Part shown: one piece after another, positions 44,401 through 56,017 of the stretch
How positions within the stretch are numbered: the stretch's first letter is position 1
Layout of the letters: each line of letters begins with the position of its first letter
Source: Mesorhabditis belari
Taxonomy: Eukaryota; Nematoda; Chromadorea; Rhabditida; Rhabditidae
Length of the DNA stretch: 64,000 nt
Assembly (NCBI GenBank): GCA_958450365.1
Contig: CAUEEP010000133.1
Span: forward strand, 124,001-188,000
Direction: 5' to 3'
Notes under the pieces: generated by a model
The model's input: only the letters and a program-made list of their open reading frames with translations
What the model was told of the DNA's origin: nothing
Databases searched by the model: none
Position numbers and translations under genes: made by a program

Positions 44401-46288
44401 CTATTGTTGATCGTAAATCCATTGTCGACCATGAGAATCAAAATCCTTGTAATTCTTGTCAACGATCCATGGCTGATCTCCGTCTTTATACCGACAAATC
44501 GGATAGTCATAAGGCAAACCACATCGAGATGGATCCTGGAATGAGATGAAAACAAAAAACAACAGCACAAATCCAACCTGTACCAAAACGCCCGCTTCCC
44601 AACTTCTCACAGCCAATTGTTCACCGTTTTTCTGGATTTCTCCCCAAGCAGCTTTTGAAAGATTTGCAGATGTTATCAGTAACCATTTCAATTCTCGATC
44701 TGCTCCTATTTCACAGTAAGACTAAAACTTTTTGTTTCTGTTTCAAGAAGTAAGTTATTACCTTGACATGAGGCATGGCTTTATTGCGTCCACGCTTGTC
44801 AGAGCGCCATTTACATAAGTGAGCTCTAAAATCTTCTAAAATTAAAGTTTAAGTTTTCTAAAAACCTTAACCAGGTTTGTTTTTCGTGGGTTTTCGATTG
44901 ATACGGCAAACTTCCGCCAGCACTATATCCTTCATATGAATGCTGAACATCTTGTATGGTTGGGTAAACGAGATAGACTCGTGTTGAACCTAAAAGGTGG
45001 TAATAAAAATATGTACCATTTCAATACCTTTTGTTCGACCGCCACGAAGAGAATTCAAAAATTGGGACAAAAACCATTGATCGGGTTTCTGTCCAAGAGA
45101 TCCTTAAAAGAGCTTTTATAATAAACTAATAGAAAAGTACCAATAGAACTGCATTGAGCTATGTACAAAGCGTTGGGGTCCAAAGTCCTTTCTTTGAGCG
45201 CATTCCGCAAACCCAATTGTGCCATCTAAAATAATTACACATATTTAATAAAAAAATACTAATAACCTTGTCCTTCGTCGGTTTTTTATGATATCCAGGG
45301 CAAGAATAAATGAAGTGATCATTGTTATCGCCAAAATCCGCGTGCTCTATATATTTAATCCAAGGTGCAACAATTGGAAGGTTATACCTAAGAATGACTG
45401 CTGCATAAAAGCACCAAAAAACAAACATTTTCAAATATTCGCTGAGATCGTTTTGGAAGTTACAACTTTGATTTCCCTCGCCATTTTCTAGTTTCGCCTT
45501 GCAATAATAAAACATCTGAGTCTTTTCTTGCCAGTCACCTAAATAAATATAGAGATAACAAAAAGCAAAAAAGGAGCTAGCCTTTGACCAAATTTGCTGT
45601 AGATACAATGATATGCAGTTCGTCTTTCACTTTAAGCAGAGACAACTTTGTATGATGAGTTCCGTACGGTATGGGGAGATGAGCGCCGGAAACCTAAACC
45701 AGAGCAAAGGTTTTCAGAAAAAAAATTCTTGTAAACTTGTATGTTATCGAGCTTCAATAGTTTGATATCTCTTCGAAGTGAAGCTGCATCACTTCCCATT
45801 TTTTCACCAACAACCAAGTTGATTGGCGTCTGACGACACGATTCTGGATATTGCCTAAAGTTTCTAACATAACAAATAGTCACCTAATTTGAAAGCTCAA
45901 GAATTCGAATCGAACGTACTCGATAAGCCAATCGACTTCGATCATAAAATTGAAATGCAGTGATTCCTCTGGCATAACGAAATTCAAAACATCTTTAAGA
46001 GAGAAGCAGTTCTCGTTAAAGCATTCAAGTACAGACGAAACCTAAAATTAACAGATTTAAGTCCTAAACTTAAAAATTTACCTTCACAAAGTAAAAATAA
46101 CCAGTTTTAAGAGCGAATGAAATGCTGCTAATTGACGAGTCCTAAAGGCTACAAAATAAGACATATATAAAACCATCGCATGCTTCATCAGATCGGTTCT
46201 TCTTCGTTGTTATCGAATTGTCTTCATCGTCATCGACGAGCTTTCGTTTTGATATTTTGGAACTCGACGGTGACGTATTTCCAGACAT
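44401..46288 (-). CDS. tdpt-1: Tyrosyl-DNA phosphodiesterase 1 (TDP1)
   Basis: The N-terminal exon is charged and nuclear-signal-like (MSGNTSPSSSKISKRKLVDD). The phospholipase-D fold follows: FMIEVDWLIEYQYPESCRQT; first HKD motif PIPYGTHHTKLSLLKVKDEL with STANL; DFGPQRF region; second HKD motif AMPHVKSYCEI with LLITSANLSKAAWGEIQKNG; then RSWEAGVLVQ and the family-typical end LPYDYPICRYKDGDQPWIVD. Both His-Lys pairs and both Asn are kept, so it should be active in removing trapped topoisomerase I peptides from DNA 3' ends. It lies 203 bp upstream of the NYN RNase and 139 bp downstream of Bud32. Confidence 0.9.
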
Positions 46289-46427
46289 AACTACAAAAGT
46301 GGAAATTTGGAAACAGTGCACGCATTTCGAAAATCAGGTTCAGCGACCATACAAAAGAATTAGGAATTCAAATAAAACGTTTATGCACGGAAACACAACT
46401 CAACAACAAACCTAACAATATAACAAT

Positions 46428-47488
46428 TTATCCAACCATATCTCTTTTACGTCCTCGTAGTCGAATTGCAATTAGTCTTGCCATAACAGCTTCTCCTTGT
46501 TTAGCATTTACGGATTTATAACTAAATTTGAAAATTGCTAAATGTCAACACAAAATCTTATTTGTGTTGAAAATCAAGATCTGGGTTTAAACTGTAACTT
46601 CTAACACAGGGATCACATTTTTCCAGTTCTAATAGCTTACTATCAAGGATGGAATTTGATACGTGAATTTACCCATTAAGTATGGCATCGACGATGTGTT
46701 CACAATTGATATGCGTTGCTTGAATAGCCCGTTCTAGCACATATAGATCGACGCCTTTGTCTTCAGCGATTACCTAAAGAGTCTTTCAAAAGATATTTTA
46801 TTATTACAACTTTGCCCGAATTTGCGAGTCCGAAATCGATGAGATGTAGGTTGCCTGGATCACCGTTTTTAACAATCATATTTGACGTTGTTAAATCACC
46901 GTGGATCTAAAATATCCAACTATAGCTTTTACATCAGTATTTACCAGGCCAGAAAGGTGAATCTTTGCAATTTCGCCACCAAGAACTTCTCCAAACTTTG
47001 CTGTTGTCGACTAAAAAGGCTTATGCGTGAAGCGAACACATACCTTGAACCTTGAACTCTTCTTCGGCACGTTGTCGCTGGCTCTCAATCCAATCTTTTG
47101 CCGTTGGCCCTTCAACTCGTTCCATAATCAGTATGTGTCTATTTGTGTCGACAAAGTAAATTGCAGGCGTTTTCACGCCTACCTAAATTTGTTTAGTCAA
47201 AAGGAAAAAAAATGAATCTTAACCTGCTGGGCTTTATTGATTCCTCTGATTTCTGCGCGTAAACGAGCGAAATTTAGCCGTTTATCAAGCTCTTCATGCC
47301 GGTATTTTTTTGAAAATCTAATCAGAGATACTAATATCTATCTAATAAAAATCAATATGGGTGTGTAAAGCCACAAACCTTTCTTTTAGAATAGCTGGTT
47401 TCCCCAAATAAACACAATCGTACAATTTGGCCTCAGCTCCTTGTCGCAATGAGTCCGGGTCCAGCAAAGAATTGTACGCAGTATTCAT
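46428..47488 (-). CDS. Bud32/TP53RK atypical kinase of the KEOPS complex
   Basis: Starts MNTAYNSLLDPDSLRQGAEA, then KLYDCVYLGKPAILKERF (ATP-binding Lys), KKYRHEELDKRLNFARLRAE, VGVKTPAIYFVDTNRHILIM, the catalytic loop SGLIHGDLTTSNMIVKNGDP, NLHLIDFGLANSGK, and the C-terminal signature RLRGRKRDMVG. HGDLTTSN and the terminal RGRKR-M-G motif are diagnostic for Bud32/PRPK. KEOPS makes tRNA t6A and affects telomeres. About 230 residues, normal length. It follows TSR3 by only 88 bp. Confidence 0.92.
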
Positions 47489-47576
47489 TCTGAAAAATCT
47501 CAAAATTTGTCAAAAAAACAACATAAACAAAAAAAGAGAAAACAACGCAAACGCAATCACAAAACATGACAAATTA

Positions 47577-48795
47577 TTAATTCTCCTCATCGCTTTCCGA
47601 TTCTGATTCCGATGGTGGTAAATCCATTGGCTTGTTTCTTTCCGCTTCATGCTCCCGATCCAGTTTTTCAAGATAACTAAAATAGAATGCTATAGATAGC
47701 AACTAAATGTAATCAAATCACCTTTTTTTGTTGTTTTATCACTTCTTGGGGAGAACTGCAAGCAGCGTAAATCTCGAGTAAATCTCTTAACCAGAATGCA
47801 TTAAGGAATTAGTAAAATGTTTAGTTTACTTGTTCATCTCTAAGAAATGTGGCCCATAATTGAACTTTTCCATCAAAATTTTGGCATCATTTTGGAAACC
47901 GCAAATCCACAAACCAGCAGCAAGGGCTTCAGCACAGTTTAGCTTGCATGGACGACCTAAATTGAAAATGCTTTCAGGAAAAGTATGTTTAGCGTACCAT
48001 AGTTCACTTGATTTGCAGCAACTAAATATGGCAACAAGCGATGTTCAGGAGCTTTTACCTAAAATTGAATGCGTTGAGTATCAGTTTAGTACCTCACTTT
48101 GTTCATGGGGGTTTTTTCAACCTCATTCCAACTACAGTCAACAACACCCAGTCCGTTTTGTTCGATGAAAGTGCGATCTGCTGGTGACAATGTCGACACG
48201 CCAATAGGTGACAGCATCAAACCCGGAAAGCGAGTGCCAAGACGAATCTAAAAACAAAGCCTGTCGTATAAACCAAAGCTCACAAAATCACCTCATCAAT
48301 TAAGCCAAATCTGACCAATCTCCTGCCAGAACATCTTTTGGGATCGCATTGATTAAAATCGTACATCCCGAGTTTCACCGTTGTTTGCGTAACCTAAAAT
48401 AACAAAATATAGAATGCTCTTTCAATATCAAAAATATAAATCAACCTGCGAATCGGCATCAGAACCCCCGCTTAAATCGTCGTCACTTCTTAGCGCTTCC
48501 TAAAATAAAAACATTTACAAAACCAAAACATGATTGGCCTCTTTGAAATTAAAGTGTCGAGCGTTAAAATCAAACATTTTTCTTGCTGATTATAAGTATC
48601 AAAAAAATAATTGATTACTAAAAGCGAGTCTTACCTCATCGTTAAATTCTTGTGACGGTCCTTCATCGTCGGATGCTCTCTAAATTAGAAGTAGAGCATA
48701 GGTTAACAAGATATTACTCTTTGTCGTTCTGCCCGTTTTCCTTGAGTAGCTCCTCCTCCTCTCTTCACGAAGCCCGCCTTTTTGCCACGTCCCAT
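47577..48795 (-). CDS. TSR3, 18S rRNA aminocarboxypropyltransferase
   Basis: Starts MGRGKKAGFVKRGGGATQGK, with acidic stretches around EALRSDDDLSGGSDADSQ. Then KLGMYDFNQCDPKRCSGRRL with VRFGLIDEIRLGTRFPGLML, LSPADRTFIEQNGLGVVDCS (W), NEVEKTPMNKVKAPEHRLLP, YLVAANQVNYGRPCKLNCAE, GLWICGF and EKFNYGPHFLEMNKDLLEIY. The DFxQCDPKRCSG and RLLPYLVAANxVNYGRPxKL blocks define TSR3. It adds the acp group to a hypermodified 18S uridine in the cytoplasm. It is the first of seven closely spaced minus-strand genes; the 1.2 kb upstream is the likely operon promoter. Confidence 0.92.
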
Positions 48796-49985
48796 TTATC
48801 ACCTGAAATCAAAAATTACCAATTTCATACAAATTCTTGAAAAAAATGACAAAGTGAAAAGGGCCAAATGTTTATAAGTAGACATGTCTCACATCTTCAG
48901 GTTCGAACCAAACTTTATAAAGAACTACAGAAGACACTGTTAGAAAAGTTTCGCTACTGATACTCACAACAAAGCCCACAAAACAGAAAAGCGCCACAGC
49001 TCGCCGCAATTTGCGGCACTTTCTTACAAGATATTTAGCTATTTAATTCAATGAATACTGTTTAATTGATTTACATAGTTAACAAATCTTGATTTGTAGT
49101 GAACTTGTCGCAGAATCTCTTCATTTCATTTCTTTATTTCTTTTTGTTTCGTTATACCAGCAGAACAGCGCCTAACGGCGGCCCGCTTCAGAAATTGTAA
49201 AAATGATTGCCAGAAACGAATTCCCTGTGTTGGAAAATCCCGCCATGCAAATTTCAGCGTAAAATGAAAATTGCACCCATGGCGCAGTGGATAGCGCGCT
49301 CGTCTCACGCCTCACATGACTCGGGTTCGACCCCGGCCAGTGACCACCTACTTTGATTTTTTGCAAAAATTTTTTAAAAGGCACAGACCCGTGTTTCAGA
49401 ATTTTTTTAAATACTTAAAGGGGACGCGCGCACAGAAAGACAGATATTATTTTTTATATAGAGTAGATTCATATTATTCGTTTGCTGGATTAGTTGGACG
49501 TTCTCAACTTGTGAGTTTAGCTTTAATTGCATTTTTTTTACCTACTACTTTTGCCACAAAAATTGTTTAAACTTTGATGAAATCCTTTGCGAAATTAAAA
49601 ATCGTATCGGTTAGGTGCACGTTGTATAAATGGCCATAGGAGTCAATCGTGGTGGCGCTCAAAAAAAGTAGATGGTTGAAGATAGGCAACACTTCTCATC
49701 TCAAAAATTTGTGATAAGGTTTACTGAGAGAAACTCTATCTCGTCACATTATGTGACTCTCATCTCACTTTTGTGAGACGGACAAGAGCCCACTCAAGAA
49801 AGCCAGGCCCTTAGGACCTATTTAACATTTAACACTAGAAAATAGTTTATTTCGACGGTGTGGTATTAATTTACAACGTTGGTTCAATACTTTAAAAATG
49901 AGATCAAAGTAGAATGTGAACATAGAGGCACGCAAAACACATTCAAAAACTCTTAATATGCAGCGCAAAGGCTTCATAAGCCCAA
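48796..49985. promoter_or_regulatory. Probable operon promoter region, with a tRNA-like relic
   Basis: No coding exons are evident across 1.2 kb upstream of TSR3. At 49272-49345 a tRNA-like sequence has a regular D arm (GCGC-AGTGGATA-GCGC) and a B-box (TCGGGTTCGACCCCGG), but the acceptor and anticodon stems do not pair, so it is a pseudogene or SINE head. Around 49690-49785 CTCATCTCA/TGTGAGA repeats can form hairpins. Confidence 0.4.
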
Positions 49986-52374
49986 TTAGCAAAGATAAAA
50001 ATCCCAAAGTTTGACTTGTTTATCGTAGGATCCACTAACGATTCGTTTGTCGTCAAAATCCACACAAGTGACTCCATCAGTATGTGATTGTAATGTGCAC
50101 ATTCGTTCGCTTGTTTCAAGGTTCCATACCTATTTATGATATAAACTTTAACAAAATTCTTTTGAAATAAACTTTGACAGTTCGATCATCTGAGGCGCTC
50201 ACAATACGCCACGCGTCAACCTAGAATGAATTGCATTACGATCGACTAGAATGCAACCTGCAAACATCGAACGACTCCTGTATGGCCTTCATGAAACCGC
50301 CAGTCTATTGTGTTCGAGCAACGACCTGCAGTAAAAAATAAAATTGGGAGATTTTAGACCACCTGAGTCTACCTGTCCGAATATCCCACATCTTGATCAT
50401 TCGATCCACACTTCCGGAAATGATACGATGAGCATCAAAGCGTACACAGGTTACCTTAAAAGCTATTGCATGGAAAATAAGGAATCATACAGCATCTTCG
50501 TGTGAGTTTAGAATTGTCATTGCGCACTGAGCTGTTCGGGCATCCCATACCTGCAAGAGTTTCGATTTTGATTTTCATGATTGACAATGATGGCAACTAC
50601 TCACTTTGATTGAGTTGTCTGCCGACCCGGAAACTGCGCGAAAAGAGTTCAAAGGATCGTATTGCAGACACAATACAGAATCACTATGCCCACTAAAAGG
50701 ATTTATTCAGACTTTGCAATATCGCCTACTTAAAACTCCGAATCGTGTCCCCAGTCTCCAATGACCAAAGCCGAAGAGTACAATCATAAGAACCCGAAAC
50801 CAATGAATCAGAGCACATCTATGCACGTATGTTTGTCCCTTAAAGAAATGACAACGTACTTGCAGGCAACGGACATAATTTGTATGTCCAAGCATCGTCC
50901 GTCGACATGCTATGCTTGACCACTGGGGATTTTTATCGAGGTTCCATATCTGCATTTATTGATTAAAAAAACTACCGTGAATACTCTGATAGAAGCCCCC
51001 CTCCCGATAGGAGCGTCGCGTAGTCTAAGTTTACTCCCAAACAAACGCTTATATCCCGACACCAATACTTTTGTTTCTGTGCACTTAGGGATAAAATTAA
51101 AGTAGAGGATGGGTGATTTTTTGAGATATAACACATATTTTTAGCATTAACCAGCGCTTAGAAAAAATGATTGAAAAGTGGCAAAAACCTGAGTTTTCAT
51201 CATTTTTCAATCATTTTGTTCTAAGCGCTGGTTAATGCTAAAAATATGTGTTATATTTCAAAAATCACTCATCCTCTCTACTTTAATTTTATCGCTAAGC
51301 GCACAGAAACAAAAGGATTGGTGTCGGATATGAACGGTTCTTTAAGTGTAAACTTAGACTACACGACGCTCATATAGGGGGCTTCTATTAGAGTATTTAC
51401 GGTATACGTAACGTTACCTTGATCGAAAAATCGTTTGAGCCAGATGCGAGTCTATTGCCTTGGAGGTGGAGACACCTTACCTAGAGCTCAAAAATGGTGA
51501 AATCTTGAGTGAATTTTTACAGTCGCGGAGTGGCCCGTAAAAGTCATTTGTCCAAGCGGATGACTATCATTATGATCCCAAACACGAATTGTTGAATCAC
51601 TGCTTCCAGAAACCTGAAGCCAAAGGGGTCAGTAAAACACTGGCAACAAACTATTCGTTGATCATCAAATTGTACACAAGATATCATTTGTGAATGACCA
51701 GAAAATGTTCGAACAACACATCTAAAGGAAATCCTTTAGTACTCTTTCATTTCACAACCTTCCAGCATTCCAGTTTCTCCATAATTTGAAGCGTTCAGAA
51801 AAAGCATCTTTCCAGCAAACCCCTTCTCCAATTGTATGTCTTTCAAGTTGTTTTTCTTCAGCTTCCTATAAATTTGCATTGATGCACGAAACATTTAGAT
51901 ATGTTTCTCACCTGATTAGTCAAACGATAGAGTTTTGGATGAGTGCATAGAGCTTTCCACAGACTAGTATTTGAAGCCATTCCATTCCATGTTCGGGACA
52001 CACGTAAACATTTATATAAAGAAGCTAAAAATCAACTTTTTTATGTTTTTTTAATGAAACTACCTGGATCTAGATAAGAGAGAATTGTTTTGTACCAGAG
52101 AACACGGCAGTAAAGAGAACGGATCATCGCGACTTTCAGCTTGTCTCAATCGATGGGTTTTTAGTTCAGTGATCCAGTTTGAGACTTCATCAAGTGCTTT
52201 GTCGTCCGACAAAATCTGAGAAACGTTTTCGTTCTTCGTTTTTCTAAATGAAAATTACCAGAAGCTGCTGCAATAGCTCGCGCCGCTTTTCTGGGCAAAG
52301 TGCACAAAGCATAGCCTAAATAGTTCTTTTTCTTTCTAAACTGTTTGTCTTACAATATCTTTGTCCTTTCGCAT
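49986..52374 (-). CDS. F-box/WD40 repeat protein (possible frameshift in the F-box)
   Basis: ATG at 52374 gives MRKDKDIAMLCALCPEKRRE, then ILSDDKALDEVSNWITELKT. The F-box reads FSLLPCSL in one frame and WYKTILSYLDPASLYKCLRV with SRTWNGM in the next, implying a one-base shift near 52100. Seven WD repeats follow, including FSGHSQMISCVQFDDQRIV, SGSSDSTIRVWD, TMLGHTNYVRCLQ, SGSYDCTLRLWSLETGD, SGSADNSIKVWD, SGSVDRMIKMWDIRTGR and SASDDRTVKVWNLETSE, ending KQVKLWDFYLC. Such proteins are SCF ubiquitin-ligase substrate receptors. The layout resembles FBXW7/SEL-10 or LIN-23, but I cannot choose. A family-1 MITE lies in an intron. Confidence 0.75.
50973..51403. mobile_element. MITE, family 1, in an F-box/WD40 gene intron
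   Basis: 431 bp bounded by TACCGTGAATACTCTGATAG and CTATTAGAGTATTTACGGTA. The two halves are long inverted arms meeting near 51180 (CATTAACCAGCGCTTAGAA paired with TTCTAAGCGCTGGTTAATG). Sub-terminal CGCGTAGTCTAAGTTTA motifs link it to the copies at 16-18 kb. Confidence 0.85.
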
Positions 52375-52758
52375 TATTTCATCAATATACTCGAATTAGG
52401 CACATGGTACTCTGAAGCAAAAACAACATTAACTCTAGCAATAGATAAGCGTTTGCACCTACACAGAGGTTTTGTGTATCAAAACTTCAGAATAAGTCAG
52501 ATTTTGGTTTGCAGTTTAGAAATGTAAGGCAAAAGTAGCATGCAAAAACTTTGCGAGTTTTGCGAGAAAGGGGCAAGGCTCAAAGGAAAAATCGTATCAC
52601 TTAATTGCACACTGCAAAGTGTGCACAGTTATAAAGCGTTGCGCCCATTAGAGTTGGGATTTCATTTTTTTAAAGACTTTCAAAGACTTTTATCTTTCTC
52701 TGATTATTTCAACGCATCATTTTATTCTTTCAGGAGAAATTCAAATTGATGCTACGCT
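52375..52758. promoter_or_regulatory. Divergent promoter between the F-box/WD40 gene and NOL10
   Basis: 384 bp separate two opposite start codons (52374 minus, 52759 plus). It contains an A/T-rich core and a T-rich tract ending TTTCAG at 52731-52736, a good spliced-leader acceptor for NOL10. Confidence 0.5.
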
Positions 52759-55700
52759 ATGCAAGTCTCCACTGCCAACGACGTGAAGATTTATAATCTC
52801 AGCTACGGGAAATCGATACCAGAAGTGAGTGCAATTTCAACTTTATCATTTTTTTTTCTTTGAATTTTAGTGGCTTACTTCAAAGCAACGAAGGGAACTG
52901 ACGAAAAAGAATTTGGGTAATTCGTGTGATTGTTTCACTGTTTTTTGCTTTGCTTTAGATGTGCGGCGGCGGATACAATTGATTCAAAACTTCGAGATGC
53001 CTGACGTTGCAAATTGTATGTCGATAAGCAAGGATGGACGGTTTGAAAACTTTAAGCGCCATTGATCTATTCATTTTAGTCACGTTTTTTGCTGTGGGTT
53101 GTTATAAGCCCTTTCTCAAATGCTTTGATGTCGAGCAGATGTCTGAAAAGTTTACTCGAGGAATTGATGAGGAAGTGATAAAAATCCTGAATCTAACAGA
53201 TGATTTTCAAAAGGTGGGTGGATGGCAGACGAGTTACATTTTATGTGAAACTTTTGTTATTTTCCCAAATCAATGTTTTACTTTAGTTTGTTCTACTCGA
53301 ACAGCAGCGATGGGTTGAGCTTCATTATTCGCGAGGGAGATATTTTCGACTGCGAATACCAAAGTTTGGACGAGACATGGACTTGATCACAGAACGAAGT
53401 GAACTCGTTATATCAACCAGCGGGTAAAAAAACTTTTTATAAACTAAAACTATGAACTGGCAGAGATGAGATATACCGATTGAATCTGGAGCAAGGCGAA
53501 TTTTTGGAGCCATATCGTTTGTCAGGCTCATCCGGCACTGTGATTCAAGTTGCTCCATGGCACCAATTGATTGCAGCTGGAACTATTGATGGCTAGTTTA
53601 ACTTTTTTTTTATGGCAATGTTTTTTTAGGTACTGTTGAGTGTTGGGATCATCGTGATAAATCGCGAGTTGGACTTCTTGATGTCGCGTCTAGTATTTCG
53701 GATTATACCAAGTGACGTTTAGGTTGTTTTTGGGATAAATCTTGTTTTAGTGGAATTGCCGCTGTAACGGCGCTAAAATTCTGCGATCCTCTACATTTTG
53801 GCGTAGGCACTTCAAGTGGACATGTAAGTTTTGCCGCGCATTAACATTGAAATTTTTATTTAGGTAGTTCTCTATGATATTCGTGCATCAAAACCGCTGC
53901 TCGTGAAAGATATGCAAAATGATCTACCGATAAGGTTAATTCTTTTATGCAACTTTAGTTAAATGTTTTATTTAGGCGAATTGAATTTGTGCGCAAGGAA
54001 GACGATAATATTGTACTGTCAATGGATAACCGTGCTATCAAAATTTGGAACGAGCGAAATGGGCGACCGATTACTGCAATTGAGCCGGAACCCTCTTTGA
54101 ATGATTTTGTGCTTTATCCGAACTCGGGTCTGCTTTAGCTCTAAAGGATTTTTATAGCTGATTTTAGGAATGCTATTTATTGCCGCAGAGGCTCCTCGGA
54201 TGCTTCAATACTTTTGCCCTATTCTTGGCCCAGCTCCAAAATGGTTGGTTTAGCATGCATTTTGAAAATTTTGAAAATCTAGGTGCTCATTTTTGGAAGC
54301 GATCACCGAAGAATTAGAAGAAAGTGACAAGCCAGCCGGTAGTTTTAAAAGTATAACCTTAACGGGCGGGCTTTTAGTTTATGATGACTACAAATTCGTT
54401 ACCGAAGCTCAACTGGATGATCTTGGTTTGAAACATTTGATTGGTACTCAATTGTTGAGGTAAGTACTGGTTTTCTTATTTTTAAGGTGAAGCTTTAGAG
54501 CCTACATGCACGGATTTTTCATTGACATTCGGTTATACAACAAGGCCAAGCTGAAGACACAACCATTTGCATATGAGAACTACAAGAAGAGAAAGGTATG
54601 AGTATTATTTTTATTTGAAAGTTTAAGAATTTAGATCCGGGAAGCGATGGAAGATGAACGGGAAGAGGCAGCGATTGGTGTTAAATTGAAGAAAGAATCG
54701 GAAGTTAAAGTGAATCGAGAGCTTGCTAAAAAGTAAATTTGTAATTTTTTTCGAATGATCAAAGCTGTTTAGACTTGAACTTGACGCCTCAATCGCAAAC
54801 AAAAAGAAGAAGTTCGCAAAAGAAAAGGTGGCTTGATTTATCATTCTCATTTCATTGTTTCAGGCAAATGCGGCAGCTTCTTTGCTACAAGATCCTCGGT
54901 TCGCTAAACTTTTCGAAGATGAGGAGTTCGAGGTGAGATTTTGCTGAGTTTTAGTTGGTAATTGTTTTTCTTTAGGTGGATGAAACCAGTGAAATTTTCA
55001 CAAGCCTGCAATCCAGACTGGAGAAGTCGCAGAAAAAGAAGAAAAGACCCGATGAAGATGATGATGATGATGAGAATGATGGCGATGATGATAGAAATTC
55101 GGAGAGCGATGAAGGGGTTGTTTACTGTTGTCTCAGCCCTCAACCTTAAAAATTTAGCATCCACAAACGGAATTTTTCGATCAACTTGAGGGAGGAAGAA
55201 AAAGTTCGAAATAATGGCGATGTTTCAAGTGACGAACATAATATGGAAACGGATAGTGACGAAGGCGATCTCGAAAATAGCAATGAAGCAGAAATGAAAC
55301 GCATTGAGAAGAAAAAAGAGAGGACGAAACGAAAGAATGAGCTGCAGGTTTGGAAGGAAATTTAGTAGTAGAAAAAGTTTGAATTTTAGACACAAAGATT
55401 GGAACGCATAGCTGCTGAACAAGAAACTAAAGAAAAGTCTCGTCCTACCAAGTTTAAACTGTATGAACTTGAGAGTGGTGAAGGCACAAAACGATTCACT
55501 GAAGCTGATACTGCTGGAAATTTCACAGGTTATTTAGTTGTATAATGTTTTGATTATTATTTTTATCTAGACGGCACCACTTGCTACACGACGCTCTAAA
55601 TTGGAAAAAGCAGGACGAATGTTGAAGGTGGAGGAGACGCCATTTGGAGGAAAGAGTGTCACTTTCACGTATGTTATAACATAACGACGCTCCCAATTAA

Positions 55701-56017
55701 TTGGTGTTTTAGTATGAGTGATGACAAACAAGAGAAAGTGAGTGAACGTCAACAACAGAAAATAGCAGAACATCAACTGGAGCGGAAAGAGGTTAGATAT
55801 TCATTTTGGCTCATTTCTCATTCGAAATTTTTAGGTACGAAGGGCTGCATCAAAACTCTCGCGTTCTCTCGACCGAAAGCGAGCACAACGGGGGACGAAG
55901 ACATTAAAAGTTCCGTTTGTTGTTATTTTGTTATTGTTACATTTGTTGAATTTGTTGTTACAGCTTGTTAAAATTTTAGTGCTCTATAAATTTTCCCTTT
56001 TATCTTTTTTTAAATGA
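52759..56017 (+). CDS. NOL10/Enp2 nucleolar WD40 protein
   Basis: Starts MQVSTANDVKIYNLSYGKSI (P-E), then WLTSKQRRELTKKNL, DVRRRIQLIQNFEMPDVANC, CYKPFLKCFDVEQMSEKFTR, RIPKFGRDMDLITERSELVI, YRLNLEQGEFLEPYRLS, GTIDGTVECWDHRDKSRVGL, VLYDIRASKPLLVKDMQNDL, ILGPAPKWCSFLEAITEELE, VYDDYKFVTEAQLDDLGLKH, RAYMHGFFIDIRLYNKAKLK and QDPRFAKLFEDEEFEVDE. Every landmark of NOL10 is present in order, including the C-terminal acidic/Lys-rich part. It acts in early 40S (SSU processome) assembly in the nucleolus. The last exon runs from RRAASKLSRSLDRKRAQRGT into a Leu-rich hydrophobic tail before TGA at 56017; family members end shortly after the basic part, so the true end may be earlier through an unseen splice. 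Confidence 0.92.

Noticed and set aside
49272..49345. Functional tRNA gene
   Set aside because: D arm and B-box are present, but acceptor and anticodon stems do not pair; pseudogene or SINE head only.
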